Shown piece by piece: positions 6,799-15,601 of a stretch of 17,059 nucleotides of DNA; the first letter of the stretch is position 1; every line of letters begins with the position of its first letter. The translations under genes were made by a program, and so were the position numbers. The notes below the pieces were generated by a model. It was not told the DNA's origin. It saw only the letters and a list, made by a program, of their open reading frames with translations, and did no database searches. Source of the DNA: an uncultured Collinsella sp. (GTDB lineage Bacteria; Actinomycetota; Coriobacteriia; Coriobacteriales; Coriobacteriaceae); NCBI GenBank assembly GCA_900544755.1, contig UQWQ01000047.1:1-17059 (forward strand), read 5' to 3'.

Positions 6799-9603
6799 GT
6801 GAAACCTTCCGCCATCCTTCGTTTGGCTCTATATCGCACCCTAGCCGTCGCGGTTGCCGTACTCACCGTACTGAGCGCCGTCATGCCTGCCCCCGCCTTT
6901 GCCGCCGACTCCGACCACCAGGTCAAGACGGTCCGCGTTGGCTGGCTCGTCAACAACAAAGGCTTCCAGGAAGGCACGCCGGGCGAGCGCCTCTCGGGAT
7001 GGGGCTACGAGTACCTCCAGACCCTCTCGTATTACACAAAGGGCTGGCAATACGAATACGTTAGCGGCACCTTCTCCGAGCTTATGGACATGCTCGAGGC
7101 AGGCGAAATCGACCTCATGCCCAACATCTCGTATTCGGCAGAACGCGAGCAGAAGCTGCTCTTTTCCTCAAATCCCGAGGGCACCGAGCGCTACTATATC
7201 TACGCCAGGCCCGACCGCGACGATCTAGCCAAGGGTGACCCTCAGGCGCTCCAAGGCCTCACCATCGGCTGCAACTCTGGCGTTATGCAAACTATCGTCG
7301 GCCAGCAGTGGCTCGCCAACGAAGACGTTACCTGCACCTATAAAGAAATCGACACCGGCAGCGCCCTCTTTGAGGCGCTTGCAGACGGCGAGGTCGACGC
7401 CGTCATCATGAACGACACCATTTCGTCGCCCGATGCGTCACCCATGTTCTACGTAGGCTCGAGCGACTACTATTTTGCCGTTCCCAAAAGCCGCCCTGAC
7501 CTGATGAACGACATCAACGCCGCCATGACGACCATCGCCCGCGATAACCCGCGCTATAACGAGGAAGTCAAAACGAGTTACTCGACCCAAAACAGTGGCT
7601 CGTCATCGCTCACCGGCACCGAGACCACCTGGCTCAAAGAAAACGGCAATACCATCACGCTCGGCTATCTTAAAAACCAACTTCCCTACTGTACGCAAAA
7701 TGACGACGGCGAGATGGAAGGGTCGCTCGCCTCGCTTGCAACGACGTTGCACGACAAGTTTGACATTACGGTCAAAACAATCGCACTCTCGAACAACAAG
7801 CAAATGATCAAAGCCCTTTCCAACGGAACCATCGATGTCGCCCTGCCGTTGTTTCGCGACTACTGGCTCGCCGAGCAGACAGGGGTCATCCAGTCAAACT
7901 CGATGGGAACGGTTTCGCTGACCGCCATTCACAATGGCAAAAACCTGAACAGCGACCTTAAGAACATCGCTTGTACAAAGAGCACAATCGTTAACCGTTT
8001 TGAGCTCGAAAGTCTCTTTCCGAACGCAACGGTAACCGAGTATTCGAATGACGGCGAGGTGCTCAAAGCCCTCGATGAGGGGAAGGCACGTTGCATCATT
8101 GTCCCCAGCACGCGCCTGGAAACTCTCCGCGACATCTACGACATCGAGGATTTCGAAACACAGGAACTCACCAACACGGCACAACTATCGTGTTTAATTT
8201 CGCGCGGCAAGCCCGAGCTGCTGGGAATCATCAATAAGGGCATCGTCAATGCAGGTGAATCGCTCTCTGCAAACAGCTATTTCCCCACATCGTACTCGGC
8301 GCAAGAATCGGATGCGTTCCGACTTCTCTACCGCAACCGCATCGTCATTGCGGCAGTCGTCATCTGCATTTTGCTCACCGGCATCGTCATCCTTGTCTGG
8401 TCGCTTTACCGCGCACAGGAGGAACGGCAGAAAGCCGATGCCGCCAACGCCGCCAAAACCGCTTTCCTCACGCGCATGAGCCACGACATCCGCACGCCGC
8501 TCAACGGCATCCTGGGCCTTATCGAAATTGAGGAATTGAGAGAAGGCGACATGCAGGTCGCCCGCGAAAGCCGCGCCAAGGCGCGCGTTGCCGCCAATCA
8601 CCTGCTGTCACTGATTAACGACATCCTCGAGATGGGCAGGATCGAGGAGCGCAAAGTGACGCTCGAGCACGAATCATTCAACCTTAAAGAGCTGTGCGAC
8701 AATGCGCTCGTACTGTGCAAGCTCCGCGCATCGGACCGCGGCATAACCATGCTCGACACCAGCGAGCCCTACGCTGTCGACCAATATATGATCGGCAGCC
8801 CCACCCATATTCGGCAGATCCTTGTCAACCTGCTCGACAACAGCATCAAGTACAACAAGCACGGAGGCACCGTCACGTTCTCATCGACCATCAAGCCGGT
8901 CGACGACGAGCACGCCGTGTTTTGCTTTAGCGTCTCGGACACCGGCATCGGCATGTCGCCCGAGTTTCTAAAGCACATCTACGAACCGTTTGCCCAAGAG
9001 GGCAACGATGCCCGCAGTAAATTTCAGGGAGCTGGCATGGGCATGCCGATCGTCAAATCGCTCATAGACATGATGGGCGGCACGATTGAGATTTCGAGCG
9101 AGGTCGGCATGGGAAGTACGTTCAACGTCCAGATTCCGCTCGATATCGACAAGAACCCTCAGGCAAGAGAAGGTGCGGACGAGCAGGCGATCAGCTGCTC
9201 GCTTGCCGGCATGAACGTTCTTTTGGCCGAAGACAACGAGCTCAATGCCGAAATTGCCCAGGCCCTGCTCGAAAGCGAAGGCATCGTCGTAACTCGCGCC
9301 GCCGACGGCAAAGAAGCGGTCGAACTATACACTAGTCGTCCCGCCGGCAGCTTCGATGCGATCCTGATGGACATCATGATGCCGGGTATGGATGGCTACG
9401 AGGCAACTCGCGCGATTCGTCTGAGCGAGAAGGCCGATGCAGCCGACATCCCCATCATCGCGCTCACCGCCAATGCCTTTGCCGAGGACGCCAAGGCGGC
9501 ACACGATGCCGGCATGAACGCCCATCTGCCCAAACCGCTCGACTTTAACAAGCTCAAAAACATCCTCGCCCGCATCAAGAAAAACGGAACTGTTTCGCTA
9601 TAG
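6799..9603 (+). CDS. EvgS-like hybrid sensor histidine kinase with two solute-binding domains
   Basis: 934-residue membrane sensor kinase. A signal peptide (1-35, ending AFA) leads to two tandem SBP_bac_3 (Venus-flytrap) domains outside the cell, about 43-265 and 275-500. One membrane helix (about 515-537) is followed directly by a HisKA domain with SHDIRTPLNG (phospho-acceptor H562). The HATPase domain has an N-box LLDNSIKYN (about 678-686), a G1 box DTGIGM (714-719) and a G2 box GAGMGM (744-749). The C-terminal receiver (about 806-925) has the AEDN acidic pair, phospho-acceptor D858 in LMDIMMPGMDG and the PKP lysine. The layout is that of EvgS/BvgS without PAS and HPt domains. The ligand is probably a small polar solute; unknown. 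GTG start with AGGA 6 bases upstream. A PNPOx-like gene follows after 42 bp. Confidence 0.93.
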   Translation: MKPSAILRLALYRTLAVAVAVLTVLSAVMPAPAFAADSDHQVKTVRVGWLVNNKGFQEGTPGERLSGWGYEYLQTLSYYTKGWQYEYVSGTFSELMDMLEAGEIDLMPNISYSAEREQKLLFSSNPEGTERYYIYARPDRDDLAKGDPQALQGLTIGCNSGVMQTIVGQQWLANEDVTCTYKEIDTGSALFEALADGEVDAVIMNDTISSPDASPMFYVGSSDYYFAVPKSRPDLMNDINAAMTTIARDNPRYNEEVKTSYSTQNSGSSSLTGTETTWLKENGNTITLGYLKNQLPYCTQNDDGEMEGSLASLATTLHDKFDITVKTIALSNNKQMIKALSNGTIDVALPLFRDYWLAEQTGVIQSNSMGTVSLTAIHNGKNLNSDLKNIACTKSTIVNRFELESLFPNATVTEYSNDGEVLKALDEGKARCIIVPSTRLETLRDIYDIEDFETQELTNTAQLSCLISRGKPELLGIINKGIVNAGESLSANSYFPTSYSAQESDAFRLLYRNRIVIAAVVICILLTGIVILVWSLYRAQEERQKADAANAAKTAFLTRMSHDIRTPLNGILGLIEIEELREGDMQVARESRAKARVAANHLLSLINDILEMGRIEERKVTLEHESFNLKELCDNALVLCKLRASDRGITMLDTSEPYAVDQYMIGSPTHIRQILVNLLDNSIKYNKHGGTVTFSSTIKPVDDEHAVFCFSVSDTGIGMSPEFLKHIYEPFAQEGNDARSKFQGAGMGMPIVKSLIDMMGGTIEISSEVGMGSTFNVQIPLDIDKNPQAREGADEQAISCSLAGMNVLLAEDNELNAEIAQALLESEGIVVTRAADGKEAVELYTSRPAGSFDAILMDIMMPGMDGYEATRAIRLSEKADAADIPIIALTANAFAEDAKAAHDAGMNAHLPKPLDFNKLKNILARIKKNGTVSL

Positions 9604-9645
9604 TTTGTGCCCACCCACCATGCACAGTTAGAAAGGAAGCCAACG

Positions 9646-10125
9646 ATGTTTAGGCCCTTACGTCGAAAGAAACGCGCCATCACTGACGAGGAAGCGCGCG
9701 AGTTGCTCGCTATCTGCAAGCGCGGTGTCTTTGCCGTCAACGGCGATGGTGGCTACCCGTATGCCATTCCCGTCAACTACTTCTTTGACGCCGAGCACGA
9801 CAAGATTTATTTCCATGGTGCCAAGGCTGGCCACAAGGTCGATTCACTCAGGCGTGATGATAAAGTCTGCTTTACCGTTTACGGCAACGAGTGGTACAAG
9901 GACGATGACTGGGCTCCCTATGTTATGAGCACCGTGGTCTTTGGTCGTTGCCGTCTGGTAGATGAGACACCTGCGTTTATCGAGGACAAAGTCCGCCAGC
10001 TCGCGCTTAAGTACTACCCCTCTGCCGAAGAAGTTGAAGAGGAAATCGCCAAAGACATCAAGGGCGTCCAACTCTACGAGATTTCGATTGAGCATCTTTG
10101 CGGCAAGCAGATCCATGAAAAGTAA
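9646..10125 (+). CDS. PNPOx-like flavin-binding protein (NimA-like family)
   Basis: 159-residue cytosolic protein of the pyridoxamine 5'-phosphate oxidase-like split-barrel fold, which binds FMN or a related cofactor. Visible family marks are GVFAVNGDGGYPYAIPVNYFF (28-47), where the backbone of the flavin site begins, IYFHGAKAGHKVDSL (54-68), and VCFTVYG followed by the strand STVVFGRCRLV. This pattern matches the NimA-like (nitroimidazole-resistance-related) group common in anaerobes. The exact substrate is not predictable. The ATG at 9646 follows GAAAGGA with an 8-base gap; an upstream in-frame GTG at 9607 has no ribosome site. It lies 42 bp after the hybrid kinase gene with no terminator between, and may share its transcript. 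Confidence 0.87.
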   Translation: MFRPLRRKKRAITDEEARELLAICKRGVFAVNGDGGYPYAIPVNYFFDAEHDKIYFHGAKAGHKVDSLRRDDKVCFTVYGNEWYKDDDWAPYVMSTVVFGRCRLVDETPAFIEDKVRQLALKYYPSAEEVEEEIAKDIKGVQLYEISIEHLCGKQIHEK

Positions 10126-10157
10126 GCCCAAAAACAGGTCCTGCAAATAGCAAAATG

Positions 10158-10187
10158 GCTCGGTTCCAACCAGTATTGGAACCGAGC
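10158..10187. terminator. Bidirectional intrinsic terminator
   Basis: A perfect 12-bp stem (GCTCGGTTCCAA, 10158-10169, with its reverse complement at 10176-10187) surrounds a 6-base loop. On the plus strand it is followed by TATTTGTTT, and on the minus strand by CATTTTGCTATTT. It sits between the stop of the plus-strand PNPOx gene and the stop of the convergent minus-strand kinase, and can serve both. Confidence 0.9.
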
Positions 10188-10194
10188 TATTTGT

Positions 10195-12387
10195 TTATGA
10201 AGCGTCGGCGGCTATGTGCGCAAGCGCCTCAACGAGATCCTGAGAACTCACGGGTTTGCTCAGATGCGCGTTCATGCCCGCCTCGCGCGAAAGCCTACGG
10301 TCGTCGGCAAAGGCATTGGCGCTCACGGCGATAATCGGCGTGGTCGCGGCGTCCTCGCGATCGAGCGCTCGAATCTGACGCGTGGCCTCAAGGCCATCGA
10401 TGCCGGGCATCATGATGTCCATCAATACCACGTCGTACTCGTGCGGCGCGCTCGCGGCAAACGTCTCGACGGCAGACTCGCCATCTTTAACATGTGTCAC
10501 GACGGCACCGGCGCGGTCGAGCGTAAACTGTGCGATCTCGGCATTCAGGTCGTTATCCTCTACGAGCAAAACACGCAGGCCCTGGATCACGTCGCTGTCG
10601 CCTGCATCCACGCGAACTGCCTGGGGAATCTCGGAACTCTTGCACTTCTCAAACGGCAGGCAAATGGTAAACGTCGTCCCCCGCCCCAAGGCGCTCGTAA
10701 AGCTCATGGTTCCGCCCATAAGCTCGACCAACTGTTTGGCAATAGACGCGCCCAGGCCAGTTCCCGATGAAGCGCCTTCCACCTGCTGTTCCTCGCGGCT
10801 GAACGGCTCGTAGAGGTGCTGTTGAAACTCCTCGCTCATGCCAATGCCGTTATCGGCGATCGTGTATTCATAGACGGGGACACCGTCCACCGGCTCCACC
10901 TCGCGGCATGTCAGGCGAACATAGCCGCCCTGGCGGTTGTACTTGACGGCATTACCGGCAATATTGAGCAACAGACGCTTGAGGTGCGTCACGCTCACCC
11001 GGGCATAGGGATGATCAAGAGTCCGTTGGTCGCAGATAATTGTCACCAGGCGCTCCTCGGCTTGGCGCTCCAGAATATCGCACACCTCACGGTTGAGGGC
11101 CACCATATCTGTAGGCACGAGATTCAGGTCGACCTGCCCGCTCTCCAAGCGGCTCATATCGAGTGCCTCGTTCGCAAGGTCGAGCAACAGTCCCGACGCC
11201 GTCCAGATCTTTGAGCGGCACTCAGTCTGCTTTTGCAAGTCGTCCGCGTTGGCATTGCCCACCTCGACCATACCGCGAATGCCGTTGATGGGCGTGCGCA
11301 GGTCGTGACTCATGCGACGCAGGAACTCCGTCTTTGCAGAGTTGGCAGACGAAGCTTCGCGCGCCGCTTTTGCCAGTTTGTCGCCATAGTCGCGCTCCTG
11401 CAGCAACAGGTCGGCAAAGCGTTGGCTCTCGGCGCGGCGGCGCACCAACACAACAGTGGCTATAACACCGCCGTAGAGTGCCAACACGCTGGCAACAACA
11501 GCGGCAACAACCTCAAAGTAACGCTGCGCGGGAGCATAGGTGTACACGTAAAAATCGCGCGCTTTACCAAATGTGCCCAGATACCACTCACCGCTGTCGT
11601 TAACCAATCTGACCTTACCAGCCAGGCAACGCTCCTTAATGCCGTTGACAACGATGGCATCCGTCGCAGGCAAATCGAACACGCCTGACACGGCGGGCTC
11701 AACAGCGTTGGTCGCAACGACCTTACCGTCGTTTTCGATCACGATATTGCCGCTATCGATGGTCTCATAACCATCGAGCAAGCTCTGCAACTTGAGCGTA
11801 TTGCTCGCGACCGCCTTGGCGCTCTGGTGCCTCACCGCGACAACGATGCCCTCACCGTCCCGCCGGGCCACGCAGCCAATGTCTGCGACCGAATCGTCCG
11901 CAAGCGTAATGCGAGCGGTATAGGACTTAAGCGGATGGGCTGCCACCTCCAGCACAGGCGCCTCTTTGAGATTCGCGGCGAGCGACTCGTAGCCCACGTC
12001 ATCCTTCGAGGACTCGGACACCAAGTTGCCCGATGCATCCGTTACGATCAGCGCTGTCACATTAAACTGGTCAGCATATTGCTCCAACGTAGCGTTATCC
12101 ACCGAGCCGTCGCGCTCCATATCGCGCGCCGCCTCTCCGGCGATCTCCATAACGCGAATCAGGTTTTTGGTCGCATAGGCGCTGTTGAACGCATCGTAGG
12201 AAAGGCTCTGTGTCGCCACGTAATCGACAACGTCGGCAAAGCGCTGCTCGGCCTGAGCTGTCGTGTAGGCGTAGCTCGTCACGCCGGCAACAATCGAGAG
12301 CGCTATCCCCAACAGGACGACGATGAGCCATTCCCGTGCCGAACGATCGCCCCGCTCCTGAGCGGTGTGGTCGGACGCATCAATCAT
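10195..12387 (-). CDS. Hybrid sensor histidine kinase with extracytoplasmic sensor and receiver
   Basis: 730-residue membrane kinase. The short N-terminal cytoplasmic tail is followed by TM1 (about 20-42), an extracytoplasmic region of about 245 residues (dCache/PAS-like by length and predicted pattern, not recognised further), and TM2 (about 290-313). A HisKA domain carries SHDLRTPING (H361). The HATPase has the N-box NIAGNAVKYN, DNGIGM and GTGLGAS boxes. A C-terminal receiver (about 605-725) has phospho-acceptor D657 in LMDIMMPG and the SKP lysine. Kinase and receiver closely resemble those of the two-flytrap kinase at 6799-9603. The ATG overlaps the stop of the solute-binding lipoprotein gene by 4 bp and follows GGAGGG, so the two are translationally coupled and probably work together. 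No HPt domain is present. Confidence 0.92.
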   Translation of the reverse strand: MIDASDHTAQERGDRSAREWLIVVLLGIALSIVAGVTSYAYTTAQAEQRFADVVDYVATQSLSYDAFNSAYATKNLIRVMEIAGEAARDMERDGSVDNATLEQYADQFNVTALIVTDASGNLVSESSKDDVGYESLAANLKEAPVLEVAAHPLKSYTARITLADDSVADIGCVARRDGEGIVVAVRHQSAKAVASNTLKLQSLLDGYETIDSGNIVIENDGKVVATNAVEPAVSGVFDLPATDAIVVNGIKERCLAGKVRLVNDSGEWYLGTFGKARDFYVYTYAPAQRYFEVVAAVVASVLALYGGVIATVVLVRRRAESQRFADLLLQERDYGDKLAKAAREASSANSAKTEFLRRMSHDLRTPINGIRGMVEVGNANADDLQKQTECRSKIWTASGLLLDLANEALDMSRLESGQVDLNLVPTDMVALNREVCDILERQAEERLVTIICDQRTLDHPYARVSVTHLKRLLLNIAGNAVKYNRQGGYVRLTCREVEPVDGVPVYEYTIADNGIGMSEEFQQHLYEPFSREEQQVEGASSGTGLGASIAKQLVELMGGTMSFTSALGRGTTFTICLPFEKCKSSEIPQAVRVDAGDSDVIQGLRVLLVEDNDLNAEIAQFTLDRAGAVVTHVKDGESAVETFAASAPHEYDVVLMDIMMPGIDGLEATRQIRALDREDAATTPIIAVSANAFADDRRLSREAGMNAHLSKPVSSQDLVEALAHIAADAS

Positions 12388-13253
12388 GACAGGCCCTCCA
12401 CATTCAAAAAGGGCGAAGGGTCATCAAAATACTTTGACACCAGGCGCTCCATGGTGCCATCGGCAAGCATTTCTTGGTAGGCATGGGTGAGCTTAACGTC
12501 GATGCCGCGTGTGTCGTTGATATCGAAAGCGGTGCCCAAACCAACCTCTAGCAGCGGCTCAGACAAAATGCGATACGTCACGCCATAGTCTTTTTCGTAG
12601 GTGAGCAGCGAGGACTCATGCGCGGCGATGGCGTCGACTAGGCCCTCGACAAGCGCCGGGTTCAGGTACGAGCGGTCCGAAAAGCTGTAGAGCTCCTTAA
12701 TCTGCGGAACGTTTTCATTGGTGTGATTGAGCAGAATCGATTCGGGCTTGGTGGTGGACTGGACCGCCACGACCCTACCCTCAAGATCGGCAAGCGTGTA
12801 GATATCGCTTTCGGGATCGACAGCAACCACCTGTCGGCTCGCAAGGTACGGCCCCGCCCAGCGATACTCGCCTTCGCGGCCCGTCATACTAAAGCTGCCC
12901 ATGACGCAATCGAGCTCGCCGCTCGCCAGCAGCTCTTTCTTCTTTTCCCAGTCGATCAGCTGGTACTTTGGCTTGTAGCCAATGCGGCCCAAAGCCTCGG
13001 TCAAAATATCGACATCCAGGCCAACAATATCGCCGTACTCGTTGCTATACACAAACGGTGGATAGAGGTCGCTGCCAACGTTGAGCGTCTTAAGGTTGTC
13101 GTCTTTGACCTGCGAGGCGGCTGCGCCTTCTGATGCAGACGCCGCGGCCCCATCATTCAACCCGGAACAGCCAGCTATCGCCACGACAAAGGCGCCCACC
13201 ACTGCAAGCGCAACAAACAACGATATGGCGGCCGAGCGACGAGGTCTTTTCAT
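12384..13253 (-). CDS. Solute-binding lipoprotein (SBP_bac_3 family)
   Basis: 289-residue secreted lipoprotein. A lipoprotein signal peptide with positive start KRPRR and lipobox AIAGC (C29) is followed by a low-complexity Ala/Ser linker (30-50) and one SBP_bac_3 fold (about 55-280). The stretch SMTGREGEYRWAGPY (122-136) holds the T..R pattern that in amino-acid-binding members contacts the ligand carboxylate. The usual later aspartate of that site is not obvious. I chose the ATG at 13253 because GGAG precedes it and it gives a proper signal peptide; the frame is open to 13325. No ABC permease or ATPase is near. The gene is instead coupled to a hybrid histidine kinase, so a sensory rather than a transport role is inferred. 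Confidence 0.9.
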   Translation of the reverse strand: MKRPRRSAAISLFVALAVVGAFVVAIAGCSGLNDGAAASASEGAAASQVKDDNLKTLNVGSDLYPPFVYSNEYGDIVGLDVDILTEALGRIGYKPKYQLIDWEKKKELLASGELDCVMGSFSMTGREGEYRWAGPYLASRQVVAVDPESDIYTLADLEGRVVAVQSTTKPESILLNHTNENVPQIKELYSFSDRSYLNPALVEGLVDAIAAHESSLLTYEKDYGVTYRILSEPLLEVGLGTAFDINDTRGIDVKLTHAYQEMLADGTMERLVSKYFDDPSPFLNVEGLS

Positions 13254-13293
13254 CGAGCTCCAGACGATCCTGTTTACAGACTCAAGAGCAAAG

Positions 13294-13302
13294 ATATTAG
13301 CA
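13294..13302 (-). promoter_or_regulatory. Possible extended -10 of the SBP-kinase operon
   Basis: On the minus strand this reads TGCTAATAT, an extended -10 element, about 40 bp upstream of the SBP start. No strong -35 is seen. Two copies of an ATCTGTAAC-like word (13328-13336, and the variant TCTGTAAACA at 13271-13280) flank it. Confidence 0.4.
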
Positions 13303-13395
13303 GACAAAACCGCGCTTGCGCTCAATGGTTACAGATGCTTTACCATACGGGGCCTTCCAGCCAATCTGGCAGACAGCCCCGCATGCAGCACTCAC

Positions 13396-14610
13396 TTACC
13401 GTGCATTAAAAACGTAGCGGTCCAAGCGGTCGCACGCCTCCCTTACACGCGAAAGCGGCAGCGCCAGATTCACGCGAATGTGGCAAGGTCCATGAAATGG
13501 ACGGCCGTCCTGATAGCCCACGCCCACACGCGCCCCCTCGTCGAGCAGCCACTGAATATCGTGCCCATGCACGCAGCACCACTCCGTGCAGTCCAGGAAC
13601 ACCATATAGGTGCCCTGCGGGCGCGAATAGGACACGCCCTCAAAATGCTCGTCCACGTAATCGCAGAAGTAGTCAATGTTGCCCTCGATAACCTCGTTGA
13701 GCTCATCGAGCCACTCGTAGCCCTGCGGCTGGTAGGCGCCGATAAGCGCATGCATCGAAAGGACATTCATCTCGTTGTAGTGGGTCTTATTGGACACGGC
13801 GCACACGCGGTCGCGCAGCGTCTCGTTATAGATGATGTGGTAGCTGCCGACCAGGCCCGCCAGGTTAAACGTCTTGCTGGGCGCATAGAGGGCGACCGTG
13901 CGCATGCGGGCATCCTCGCTCACCGACTGCGTCGGGATATGCTTGTGACCGGGCAAGATGATGTCGGACCAAATCTCGTCCGAAATCACCACGCAATCGT
14001 GCCGGCGATAGATGTCCATGGCGCGCTCGATCTCGTCGCGCTCCCATACGCGGCCACAAGGATTGTGCGGCGAGCAGAACACCGCGGCGTGGATGTGGTT
14101 TTGGGTGAGCTTGCGTTCCATGTCCTCAAAGTCCATGCGCCACACGCCCTGGTCGTCGAGCTTAAGCGGGCTGTGGACAATGCGATAGCCCGCGGCTTCG
14201 ATGGACTTGGTAAAGCCGATGTAGGTAGGGCTGTGGACCAGCACCGCATCGCCCGGCTGGACATACGCCCGCAGGGTCGACACGACACCGCCCAGCACGC
14301 CGTTTTCGTAGCCGATATGCTCCGGGAGCAGACCCTCGACGCCATTACGTCGGCTCTGCCATTCGATGATGCGGTCGAAGTACTCGTCGCGCGGATCGAA
14401 ATAGCCAAACATGGGATGCTGGGCACGCTGAATGATGTGTTCCTGGACCGTGGGCACCGTGGCGAAGTTCATGTCCGCCACCCACATGGGAATGCGATCG
14501 AAGCCCTCGTCGGGTGCGTTTGGAGCCATGCCGGGGATCTCACCCCAAGAATCAACGGCGATGGAGTCCATGCCGTGGCGGTCGATAAGCGAAGTAAAGT
14601 CGTATTTCAT
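13396..14610 (-). CDS. MalY/PatB-family PLP-dependent C-S lyase or aminotransferase
   Basis: 404-residue cytosolic PLP enzyme of fold type I. The N-terminal RIPMWVADMNF (39-49) and HPMFGYF stretch, the cofactor-site HNPCGRVW (about 183-190), SDEIWSDI and the Schiff-base lysine K246 in APSKTFNLAGL are those of the MalY/PatB group (cystathionine beta-lyase type). They split C-S bonds in cystathionine or cysteine derivatives to pyruvate, ammonia and a thiol. Length is normal for the family (about 390-400). The ATG follows GGGAG. The gene lies 112 bp downstream of trmO and 142 bp upstream of the SBP operon, without strong terminators. A regulatory MalY-like role is possible but not supported here. 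Confidence 0.9.
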   Translation of the reverse strand: MKYDFTSLIDRHGMDSIAVDSWGEIPGMAPNAPDEGFDRIPMWVADMNFATVPTVQEHIIQRAQHPMFGYFDPRDEYFDRIIEWQSRRNGVEGLLPEHIGYENGVLGGVVSTLRAYVQPGDAVLVHSPTYIGFTKSIEAAGYRIVHSPLKLDDQGVWRMDFEDMERKLTQNHIHAAVFCSPHNPCGRVWERDEIERAMDIYRRHDCVVISDEIWSDIILPGHKHIPTQSVSEDARMRTVALYAPSKTFNLAGLVGSYHIIYNETLRDRVCAVSNKTHYNEMNVLSMHALIGAYQPQGYEWLDELNEVIEGNIDYFCDYVDEHFEGVSYSRPQGTYMVFLDCTEWCCVHGHDIQWLLDEGARVGVGYQDGRPFHGPCHIRVNLALPLSRVREACDRLDRYVFNAR

Positions 14611-14722
14611 CCTGGGCTCCCATGCAAAGCGGATTGTTTTGGTAGGCGTTATTGTCCACCAGCATGGGCGGTTTTGGCATGGGGTTTGGCTCTTAATTTG
14701 ACGGGTGCGGACGAATGGCTGA

Positions 14723-15460
14723 TTAGTCTTGCGCGTCGTTGACGGCGACTACGGTTAGCCGGGTTTCATCGACCGTAAAAGATATGTCGAGCCCGGCGAA
14801 GGCCAAGTGATAAACACGGTTTGGCTCGTGCTTGCTGCCCGCGCGGCGCGGATCCTGGCGAAGAACCTCAACCAAGCCAGGAAGCTTTGTAGGCGGGACC
14901 ATATCCTGCAGCGCTTGCGGAAACTCGACGTCGAGCTCTTGCCACGGCGCATCCTCAATCCAGCCGCCGGTCGCATCCGGATGGCAATCCGCAAACGGAA
15001 TGTAGGGCTTAATGTCGTAGATGGGCGTGCCGTCGCGCAGGTCGGCCCCCAACACATGGATGATGGGACCATCGTCGGTGAGCTCGACACGATCAAGCTT
15101 GACGCAGGTGAGACCGATGGGATTAGGGCGAAACGGACTGCGCGTGGCAAAGACGCCCACACGCTCGGCTCCGCCCAGACGCGGCGGACGCACGGTTTTC
15201 GACCACTTGGCATTAGTTCCGGACCTGTCCTGCTTTTTGGCATCGGCGGCTATGTCCTTAGCCGTGCCGCCGGGCGTGCCGTTTTCGAAGCGCCAGAGCA
15301 ACCATAGGTGAGAGAAGGAATCCAGACCCTCAACTGCTGCGTTGGAGGCAAATTCCGGTTCAAAGACGATGCGTCCCTGCAAATGGGGCGCCAAAAAGCT
15401 GTTGCGCGGAATGCCGAACTTCTGCGGCAGATCGGTATGTATGTGTGCAATAGGTTCCAT
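14723..15460 (-). CDS. trmO: tRNA (N6-threonylcarbamoyladenosine-37) methyltransferase TrmO
   Basis: 245-residue cytosolic enzyme of the TsaA/YaeB/TrmO family, which uses SAM to methylate t6A37 of certain tRNAs to m6t6A. Motifs: IAHIHTDLPQKFGIPRN (4-20), the FSHLWLLW stretch (49-56), the core VFATRSPFRPNPIGL (103-117) and IYDIKPYIPFAD (147-158). The length fits E. coli TrmO (about 235). The ATG at 15460 was chosen because family members start just before this point. A second ATG three codons upstream is equally possible. Neither start has a strong ribosome site. The open frame runs far upstream to 15967 but only through the opposite gene. It is divergent from the HTH-TipAS regulator. Confidence 0.93.
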   Translation of the reverse strand: MEPIAHIHTDLPQKFGIPRNSFLAPHLQGRIVFEPEFASNAAVEGLDSFSHLWLLWRFENGTPGGTAKDIAADAKKQDRSGTNAKWSKTVRPPRLGGAERVGVFATRSPFRPNPIGLTCVKLDRVELTDDGPIIHVLGADLRDGTPIYDIKPYIPFADCHPDATGGWIEDAPWQELDVEFPQALQDMVPPTKLPGLVEVLRQDPRRAGSKHEPNRVYHLAFAGLDISFTVDETRLTVVAVNDAQD

Positions 15461-15541
15461 GCCGGTCATTGTACGGCATGGAGGCATGGGACGTTGTACG
15501 CAATTCTTCGCCGCAGCCCCCGTCGCGCAACCAACGGTTGC

Positions 15542-15570
15542 TTGGAAGGGCACCTGCCGCCGCGTATGCT
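15542..15570 (+). promoter_or_regulatory. Possible promoter of the HTH-TipAS regulator
   Basis: TTGGAA (15542-15547) and TATGCT (15565-15570) are spaced by 17 bp, 31 bp before the ATG. Each hexamer matches the consensus at 4 of 6 positions. Confidence 0.4.
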
Positions 15571-15601
15571 TAAAGCCAACAACCAGCAGAAAGGAGCCGT
15601 T

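Noticed and set aside
13348..13381. Hairpin between the SBP and MalY genes (CGGGGC / GCCCCG arms)
   Set aside because: Arms are only 6 bp around a 22-base loop with a small inner 4-bp stem, and no T-run follows on the minus strand, so I do not call it a terminator.
13081..14742. Long plus-strand open frame (553 codons) opposite the MalY-type gene
   Set aside because: It is antisense to a gene with full PLP-enzyme motifs, has no ribosome site, and its Arg/Ala/His-rich product with no domain is typical of a GC-rich shadow frame.
15308..15601. N-terminal extension of the HTH-TipAS regulator
   Set aside because: It overlaps the trmO coding region, lacks a ribosome site, and the XRE domain begins right after the ATG at 15602, which has AAGGAG before it.
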